22,163 bases of DNA from Tritrichomonas foetus (taxonomy: Eukaryota; Parabasalia; Tritrichomonadida; Tritrichomonadidae), in the NCBI GenBank assembly GCA_001839685.1, contig MLAK01000704.1:167322-189484 (forward strand), in the 5' to 3' direction. This document shows positions 18,701 through 22,163 of the stretch, in pieces (positions within the stretch are counted from its first letter, which is position 1; every line of letters begins with the position of its first letter). Under the pieces are notes generated by a model. It was not told where the DNA came from, ran no database searches, and saw only the letters and a list, made by a program, of their open reading frames with translations. Both the position numbers and the translations under genes were made by a program.

Positions 18701-19256
18701 TTTAAACATTTTCGAAAATTCCACGCATTTACCATTAATTAACAAGCCATTGTTCACTTTACTATTGATTCTATTTGCATTTTATTGTGTCAAAAATTTT
18801 GATATCCACGAGATTCTTGAAACATTGAATTCAAATGGTGAAAAAGACATTTTATTATCAATTTTACGGTACCAATTTGACTCATCTCTAGAAAATGAGT
18901 TCCTTTCGCTTGACTTCGGCGAAGATGCTACAAATTTGGCAGCCATTGTTGTTGTTCTCTATTCAAAGCAACCTTCTGAACACATGAAAAAGCTTTTATT
19001 GAAATTGTTGGAAGAACATATTGAATACTTCACTAAATTTGATTATGCGTCGTTTTTGGTAAAAAATGCAACCCAATTTAAATTTATTGAACCAAAACTT
19101 CTGATTCTGTTAGCGAAAGCCACACAACTACCACCTTCTTCTTGTACTGACCAACCAATCATTAATACAGTTTTCATGGATCAAAAAATTTCTTGTTTGA
19201 ATTTCGATACAGCACAAATGATTTTGAAATCTCTTTTTAATTCACACAAAGACTGA
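12771..19256 (+). CDS. Neurofibromin-like RasGAP with Sec14-PH module
   Basis: The 2,161-residue product should stimulate GTP hydrolysis by a Ras-family GTPase and sense or bind lipid through its Sec14-PH unit. Residues 1 to about 1010 are a helical (HEAT/ARM-like) N-terminus. The RasGAP domain (about 1020-1215) contains TLFRGNAV with arginine 1037 at the place of the neurofibromin arginine finger, and SGYIFLRFLCPLL with the FLR triad at 1134-1136, where most RasGAPs have FLRFxxPA. Next come a CRAL-TRIO/Sec14-like domain (about 1280-1430; EKWFYLAPREAKDGTVVFILEM) and a PH-like domain (about 1438-1523), then a helical C-terminal third. Domain order matches human neurofibromin (about 2,800 residues), with shorter flanks. 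The ATG at 12771 follows an in-frame TGA at 12768. The first codons (NDLFFF) are unusual and span a TTTTTTAG tract, so a spliced or upstream start cannot be excluded. Confidence 0.88.
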   Translation: MNDLFFFRHFLQKITDLLTAVQIKNIQQFNPESFLMSKCESYLQFFHESANLMPKKVCEFIIPQIEESIKEAVTNATTPEQVKYTLVLIALLRCSIEGYYGKDDILNTFHHSILFSSANDIYLIDNSLYQNLYKRYYKNLIMICSSKSSSLISTFINSFQSSLSNKSLNNINNTVKFEWIVETVCHSIVDIPKFEHFIKTINSTPIPEQFIPIIIESITTAFLNAVQSKPLSYVNFLEACVDNSEAKQLYYKIDKWGSIDQRLTSKTVLYIMQPTQMSRPVFEKSELYQIFLDLNNFEDLSQNTCLKAMLLPFTALSFTGVIPLLRSIVDSISSEIIKYILNNTQKINTLSNDLQINLKVNFSLGLLLSSPSLFNRELLSIFLNDTEYLDQFGEIVFRLSVITKFNAEQNQETYKELYSLLNVFIQNHNKSASIHRLMQGFKENPFFFRNFVLDNQDSFEKLLNMALDMLIDTTTFHGIYNEKFLVNPLETSFWAVTKKITKSLVTLMTKKLAASYVITPNTSNFAISILNFLRRTFTFRQNIEYPKEDLASIIYNLEAISYITFTINKTWARNCAKRLFKQLYSLISNSRIDVKTPKDCLKIFCKVIQSGSGDIHINFANIFRTYQVEKVDNSEDLPRGIFIAVNILMLKFEMLANSICKALYQPNSQRQQVKKETYDDIKSCIYVLFPLLRVAPSNIEYIISALISDNENAGSFCCPIIADSLSPALFKQMFLLIDSKLNSYRNSNGEISKDPYFVSTFENSLEILQKLLDPEIWVNDSSYPSILSNILKNIVSFSIEIKNPKLCQKCCSFMISLFPLSQKFDIKIEPKIRHYAGKTITNWINQSIVESSSISNYFYKALYSVLDGLRFLDCTNKKQDYAEAFENFMVYYSQIQEALQNTSAQNIFIEPALKLLIPIMKNNIDICINHTITLAFHPKIKARIFYLKALSNALTPEAYKKIINPVVKVTIFDLLFENNFELMKFLANSTPYNKSGEMASCIIEASAIKGIEMEVFEEFVKMEISNNQDSLRITLFRGNAVTPRAVSYFPKLFGNDWADNLMKSILKINHTSNNAVSFTNNEEMKTFWHSMIEEIEKAFSKMPLRLLKSIHILYHLLEGESEEIAYSMLSGYIFLRFLCPLLAKIDGLVDTSSLLMNASLRPTVSENRPQFFFMKDEVNDSFYKIQKLFKNIISMEINEINEPNPIDDAKKVTTNLCHVLWSQMPVIEKTLRETPEDYTLHPTLDKLITKLNKSGKPIRVSPSLTTISSEVPTTPFDQLLHTPLDPLLEKWFYLAPREAKDGTVVFILEMNQLKQPFTSQQLAAHIISQILSIGDEKFSVIVEFSDFNVSLLPSVNHVKKVLKIIPDDIYSSKLKTIYVTRVQNNAAHFLSKIAAHLKNLPLKFVYDLKLIYEEIGDISFSESTTEFFTQPEFTSSLMGKLSDHTIRLHQRSIQIIAKMEINQTQIITGDVILLSSIESIGPSQTSRSTSSFVIKTKYGDTFTIQSLVSIHLHKHVTSLFNRFKVVKDTTYNLFVDRSSLHSLLLILSFISMLSDRSDQELRAAALNMYNTTIDAAGLVSNIEKMHFSKDEVPFSMLQTVEVLANDLAKSNPDEVHNFLFEFVKSLSFLNPKDYANSERFIQPWLRYAAEQAITKASTLDSLAQIATKAPKRCFMQYNKNIWQNFNRVDLLDILLQKLCIFEDNSFASIFLSIAVNFQSEVTSFIISKLPDFASNQTQRQFVQLAEILNSLIVSQLFDVSFKPKLLHIISILRLNAIESVSHSVFLIFRALTNGITNDIELFSCSKSLESFVKVENEMNNPDNKDSKSTYYDYREFLINTINLAKFYKEHSSNELIELFKDDVSCGKLQSNNVINLNSFLFLSVLSDDQELISLYIEQIISNISIKTLSVISIILSTMTIPRNYLTGLLVTSLTILLYSEQTVAFDLILNIIRNIKNLSDLFSDHCTDNIGNCPNDVLNIFENSTHLPLINKPLFTLLLILFAFYCVKNFDIHEILETLNSNGEKDILLSILRYQFDSSLENEFLSLDFGEDATNLAAIVVVLYSKQPSEHMKKLLLKLLEEHIEYFTKFDYASFLVKNATQFKFIEPKLLILLAKATQLPPSSCTDQPIINTVFMDQKISCLNFDTAQMILKSLFNSHKD
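15798..16430 (+). other. RasGAP catalytic domain of the neurofibromin-like protein
   Basis: This segment encodes about residues 1010-1220. The arginine finger (R1037, codon 15879-15881) sits in LFRGNAV, close to the neurofibromin LFRGNSL. The FLR motif (codons from 16170) follows at the expected spacing. The NPAI found after FLRF in metazoan proteins is replaced by CPLL, a change that keeps the proline. Catalytic competence is inferred from these residues. Confidence 0.8.
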
Positions 19257-19621
19257 ATTTGTATTTTTTAGATTCTTTATACTTTTTGAATAAAATTCTG
19301 CGATATACAATATTTTATATTTCTATTTCATAGATTTGTCATTGAACCTTTGATCATCTGTAAAATTACATATATTAACGTAAAAGGTGAAATATATTTT
19401 TATTAAAAACATATTAATGAGGAATTTTATTCAAAATTCATATGGATGCAGATCTATTTTACATTAAATGGAATTGATTGTATCATCTTGTTTTCCATTA
19501 AATTGAGAAATCTCTATCAATATCATATTCAAATATCAACCGCAAAGAGGCCAAATATTTGAATTGAGTGTAAAATTTTCTTTCACCTTGAAAATGACCC
19601 AAATTTTGAAAAACTATCTTA
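19257..19621. other. AT-rich spacer, no gene seen
   Basis: This holds the 3' UTR of the neurofibromin-like gene and the upstream region of the small ORF at 19622. A TCACCTT word at 19583-19589 is a partial initiator match, 9 nt before an out-of-frame ATG (19594) and 37 nt before the ATG at 19622. Nothing else is recognised. Confidence 0.5.
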
Positions 19622-19879
19622 ATGTGCCTAGTCTTATTTTTTCTGATTCATCAAGCTTACATGATTGCATCATCCGTTTCATCAGATCAGGGCAATGCAG
19701 AATCTCCAAAAACTTCACAAAATGATGATCCAAATACGTCACCGCAATCAACAGTGCCACCAAAACGAAGACCGTCTGGCCGAAGAGGCGGAAAACCAAG
19801 TCAAAACGCGCAACAGTCACAATCCGATGGAAAATGTCACGGATCTATTTGCGGAAAAGGCGATATTCCAGACTTATAA
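19622..19879 (+). CDS. Candidate small secreted cationic protein
   Basis: An 85-residue product starts at an ATG. The N-terminus MCLVLFFLIHQAYMIASS looks like a signal peptide (hydrophobic core about 2-9, possible cleavage after A17), though it lacks the usual basic n-region. The mature part is polar and disordered (Ser, Gln, Asn, Pro, Asp), with a basic patch PPKRRPSGRRGGK (46-58) and a C-terminal pair C72/C77 in KCHGSICGKG that could form a small loop. The stretch is GC-richer than its surroundings, and codons in this frame mostly end in A or T, as in the large genes. The stop is within TAAA. No family is recognised. Against it, another short frame starts upstream at 19594 and overlaps its beginning. 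Confidence 0.45.
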   Translation: MCLVLFFLIHQAYMIASSVSSDQGNAESPKTSQNDDPNTSPQSTVPPKRRPSGRRGGKPSQNAQQSQSDGKCHGSICGKGDIPDL

Positions 19880-20037
19880 ATTAGAGTTTTATAAATTATT
19901 CTTTAGAAAATAATACTTTTAGTGATTTTTATATCAGTGTCTAAATGAATTATTTCCTCTAGTAGATGTTCAGTTTCCTTTGAGTTTTGTGAAGTGCAAG
20001 GTCAAATAAAGGCCAAAAGTGGAAACAATCAAATGAT
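19880..20037. other. Short spacer, no gene seen
   Basis: AT-rich 158 bp between the small ORF and the hairpin element. If the hairpin is an RNA gene, its upstream promoter would lie here. No recognisable element was seen. Confidence 0.4.
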
Positions 20038-20218
20038 GGTTAATGTGATGTGAACTTTTCTGGATCTTTGGGTCACTTCGACTTGGAGGAGGCACTGGAA
20101 AGTGAACACAGCAGAGGGAGCGCAGAGAACCAGATCCTTGTTCACTCGCCAGCGCCTCCTCCAATTGTCGAATGAGTCGGAGGGGCCCTCAAAGTCACAT
20201 CACACTTACCCATTTTTT
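20038..20218 (+). ncRNA. Candidate structured RNA: long GC-rich rod with T6 end
   Basis: The segment 20038-20210 folds back on itself in successive helices: GGtTAA with TTACC; TGTGATGTGA (20044-20053) with TCACATCACA (20195-20204); CTTTGGG (20066-20072) with CCCtCAAAG (20186-20194); TCAcTTCGAC (20073-20082) with GTCGAATGA (20167-20175); TTGGAGGAGGC (20083-20093) with GCCTCCTCCAA (20154-20164); CTGG with CCAG; and GTGAACA (20102-20108) with TGTTCAC (20139-20145). A 30-nt purine-rich loop closes it. This is about 53 base pairs in 173 nt. GC is far above the flanks. A T6 run (20213-20218) follows directly, as in Pol III transcripts. No tRNA-type B box was recognised. SRP, RNase P and MRP RNA are possible identities but none is established; a fold-back mobile element or inverted duplication is the alternative. 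Confidence 0.5.
20213..20218 (+). terminator. T6 run, possible Pol III terminator
   Basis: Six thymidines begin three bases after the end of the rod-shaped element. The run is also the left arm of a small dyad, TTTTTTG-TGT-CAAAAAA (20213-20229). Confidence 0.35.
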
Positions 20219-20278
20219 GTGTCAAAAAATTTAGGGGAAAAAAACAGCCTTTTCCCATCAACAAAAATCATTTTTGTT
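20213..20278. repeat. Three consecutive short perfect inverted repeats
   Basis: TTTTTTG/CAAAAAA (20213-20219/20223-20229), GGGAAAA/TTTTCCC (20235-20241/20250-20256) and AACAAAAA/TTTTTGTT (20260-20267/20271-20278) follow one another within 66 bp, directly after the long hairpin. Each alone could be chance in A/T-rich DNA; the close series is less so. Confidence 0.5.
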
Positions 20279-20776
20279 TCCAATTCGTTGAAAAATCTTT
20301 ATTTTGAGTAGAATTTATTTTCATTGAATGTTTGCTATACCTCAGCTTTACGACCAAACGTGAAAATGATTTCAACCAAGTAAATTTGAATTTCCAGCTT
20401 AACTTTTGCTTGTAATGCAGAGATATAATTCTTATATTAGCATTATCACTCTGTTATGAAGAAAAACAAAGCATTTTATTTAATTTCAAAACATCAAAAG
20501 AATGAATCATCGTAAATGATAATGCACTTGATAGCATACACTTTCCAAAACATGTAGAGATACTTTTCGTGATGTGTAATTCTTGTTAATCCAGGTAAAG
20601 AACATTAGGAAAATATGTTTTTTGGTTTTATTTTTCCTTTTGTTGTGTTTCACTCATTTATTATTCACAAAACAAGTTTTGTTATGTTGCTGATTTGAAA
20701 ATAATCACAAAAGAAAAATCCAATATCATTGATGACATTTTGAAAAAGATCTTTAATTTTTAGTGTAATCTATTAA
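20279..20776. other. AT-rich spacer, no gene seen
   Basis: About 500 bp with only very short frames (for example 19 codons from an ATG near 20456). No RNA-like or repeat structure was recognised. Confidence 0.5.
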
Positions 20777-21561
20777 TTGTTTCAATTATTGTACAATATT
20801 TTTCTCATTATTTCAATTAATGTCGCATCAATTTCAACTGAATATTATCATTTTAAAAATTTCGCAAATTTTAGTGAGAATGATTTGAGAAGAATCAATG
20901 CAATTCATCTTTGAATTGCCCATCCATCAAGATTTTGTGATAATTTTTGATCATGAAAGAGTGGGTTCAGATTGTCAACTTTTTCAATCTGAATTTTCTC
21001 TTCTGAAAATTTTGAATTATTTATATATGTAATCGAATTCTATGAAAGTTCTAAGCGAATCATTAAAATTAACTATCACATACCATGATGCAAAAAATTT
21101 CAGAAAAACGAATGAGGAGAAATATATTCTGGTGTTAAATTCAGAGTTTTTATAGATGTATACAAACCAAATAGTCTTAACGTACGAAATCACTAAAATG
21201 ATCCTTATCATCAGTATTACTTAATACCATCAGTCAAAAATCAAAACCCAAATAGCTAAAAGAATGACGAAAATTTCCCTTATCGCAAACTTCGCAAATG
21301 GCCGAATTCAAAAATATTTCGAAAATGATTCTGAAGAAGCTATTGTTTCAGTTTTCGGGTGAACAGCTTTCAGTCAATTGTTAAATCTATTTTTTATAGT
21401 TATGAGCCATATTTATTCATAGTTTTGAAATTTTGCAACAATTAAACCGAAAAAAGAGCGATTTTGGAGAAAGCCTAAAAAAAAATTGTGAGAAGCTTTT
21501 TTTCCAAGAATCACAAAGATTATAATACTGCTTCCCATAATTCTATTTACACTTCTTCTAT

Positions 21562-21581
21562 CGATTTTTAATTAAAAATCG
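21562..21581. repeat. Perfect 20-bp palindrome
   Basis: CGATTTTTAATTAAAAATCG reads the same on both strands. It contains a stop codon of one of the decayed frames. It may be a chance AT-rich palindrome or an insertion-scar-like site. Confidence 0.5.
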
Positions 21582-21655
21582 CGAAAATTTTGATAGTTTT
21601 AACTCAGTGATGTTGAATTAATTCAATTTCCATTTGACAAATATGAATGTATTGA

Positions 21656-21871
21656 AATCTTTTCTGTCATAAAATTTTAGTATATGAAGAAAATAGACTG
21701 GCAGTCCTCAACAGCACATTCTCAAGCAGGGATACAGATACAACGATTGAAAGACCAAATCAAGAAAAATGGAATCCAATATGTTTTTTTCCAGACTCGA
21801 TGCCAAGTGAATTTTCTGATGACTCGCCATTTAGATGGCAAAACATTCGTAATCTTCTCATTGATGCCTAA
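21656..21871 (+). pseudogene. 3'-terminal fragment of the decayed gene
   Basis: This is 71 open codons without a 5' ATG. The product reads VYEENRLAVLNSTFSSRD and, near the end, SEFSDDSPFRWQNIRNLLID, and looks like ordinary soluble protein. The stop is within TAAA and coincides with the change to extreme AT-richness. An 86-codon ATG frame (21684-21944) overlaps in another phase, but its last third is only hydrophobic residues from T-rich DNA, so the frame given here is preferred. Confidence 0.35.
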
Positions 21872-22163
21872 ATTTTTTTTATTTATATCAAAATTATTAA
21901 TATTTTTTTTATACTTCATTTTTGTATTTTGGAAAACATTATAATTTTCGATGGAGGGTCATATGATAATAAAAAGCACGATTTATGATAAGAAATAATC
22001 AAGATATTAATGCTATAAAATCACTTTTTATCTCTATAATTCTCAGAAATTTCTGTGGGGTTTATTTTTTTCTCACAATTTTTTTTTGGATTTGGTTTTC
22101 TCTGTATCTTGATTTTTAAATTATAATATTTATATATTATTAATAGGATTACAATTAAATAAT
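21872..22163. other. Very AT-rich right end, no gene seen
   Basis: About 290 bp dominated by T and A runs up to the window edge. No coding, RNA or repeat structure was recognised. Confidence 0.5.

Larger units (their letters stand above)
20777..21871 (+). pseudogene. Probable decayed protein gene, multiple frame changes
   Basis: A series of protein-like fragments lies on the plus strand in shifting frames: 20777-20914 (VASISTEYYHFKNFANFSEN); 20898-21032 (from an ATG; FELPIHQDFVIIFDHERVGS), ending at a TAA but continuing in the same frame to 21155 (LTITYHDAKNFRKTNEEKYI); 21264-21362 (MTKISLIANFANGRIQKYF); 21488-21571; 21603-21680; and 21656-21871. Base composition becomes much more T-rich exactly after the last stop (TAAA, 21869-21872), as expected at the end of a former gene. 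No family is recognised. Alternatives are a gene with several introns lacking the known trichomonad intron signals, assembly errors, or chance frames. Confidence 0.35.

Noticed and set aside
19970..20164. Minus-strand frame across the long hairpin
   Set aside because: It begins with TTG inside a helix of the fold, and its composition is explained by the RNA-like stem.
20102..20311. Plus-strand 69-codon frame over the hairpin
   Set aside because: It starts at GTG within the stem, and the strong base pairing explains its open length better than coding.
21017..21211. Minus-strand 64-codon ATG frame
   Set aside because: Lies antisense to coding-like fragments on the plus strand, with no recognisable protein and no initiator.
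21684..21944. 86-codon ATG frame at the right end
   Set aside because: Its C-terminal third is poly-Phe/Leu/Ile from T-rich DNA; the overlapping frame ending at 21871 fits the composition boundary better. Not fully excluded.
1..22163. tRNA, rRNA, CRISPR arrays, transposase or viral genes
   Set aside because: Both strands were scanned by eye; no B-box tRNA core, repeat-spacer array or mobile-element protein was found.

Overview
The window looks like nuclear DNA of an AT-rich, intron-poor protist, most likely a parabasalid (trichomonad, perhaps Tritrichomonas). Three observations support this. Very long uninterrupted reading frames (up to about 2,530 codons) are separated by AT-rich spacers. 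All encoded families are eukaryotic: Vps4, a BEACH protein and a neurofibromin-like RasGAP. Several genes also carry trichomonad-like signals, namely an initiator-type TCA(C/T)(A/T) just upstream of the ATG and a stop codon embedded in TAAA. The species assignment is inference; no rRNA or tRNA gene was seen to confirm it.

Layout. Positions 1-1240 are non-coding, with a 121-bp imperfect tandem repeat at the left edge and a less AT-rich island around 575-730. Positions 1241-2671 (+) encode a Vps4 AAA ATPase with an MIT domain and a Gln/Asn-rich linker. Positions 2672-3005 are a convergent spacer holding a near-perfect palindrome. Positions 3006-10604 (-) encode a giant BEACH protein (helical N-terminus, lectin-like domain, Cys cluster, PH-like and BEACH domains, C-terminal propeller). 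Positions 10605-10861 are a divergent spacer dominated by a long interrupted palindrome. Positions 10862-12343 (+) encode an unrecognised, probably ARM/HEAT-like helical protein. Positions 12344-12770 contain a candidate 49-codon ORF. Positions 12771-19256 (+) encode a 2,161-residue neurofibromin-like protein with RasGAP, Sec14 and PH-like modules. Positions 19257-22163 have no large gene but hold a candidate small secreted cationic protein (19622-19879), a GC-rich rod-shaped RNA candidate of about 173 nt ending in a T6 run (20038-20218), and the apparent remains of a decayed gene (20777-21871).

Functionally the large genes fall in endomembrane and signalling biology. Vps4 recycles ESCRT-III, BEACH proteins act in vesicle traffic and lysosome-related processes, and neurofibromin switches off Ras. 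Nothing shows them to be a co-regulated unit, except that the BEACH and helical-protein genes share one divergent promoter region. The least explained parts are the 20038-20218 hairpin RNA candidate, the small secreted protein candidate and the symmetrical divergent promoter element.
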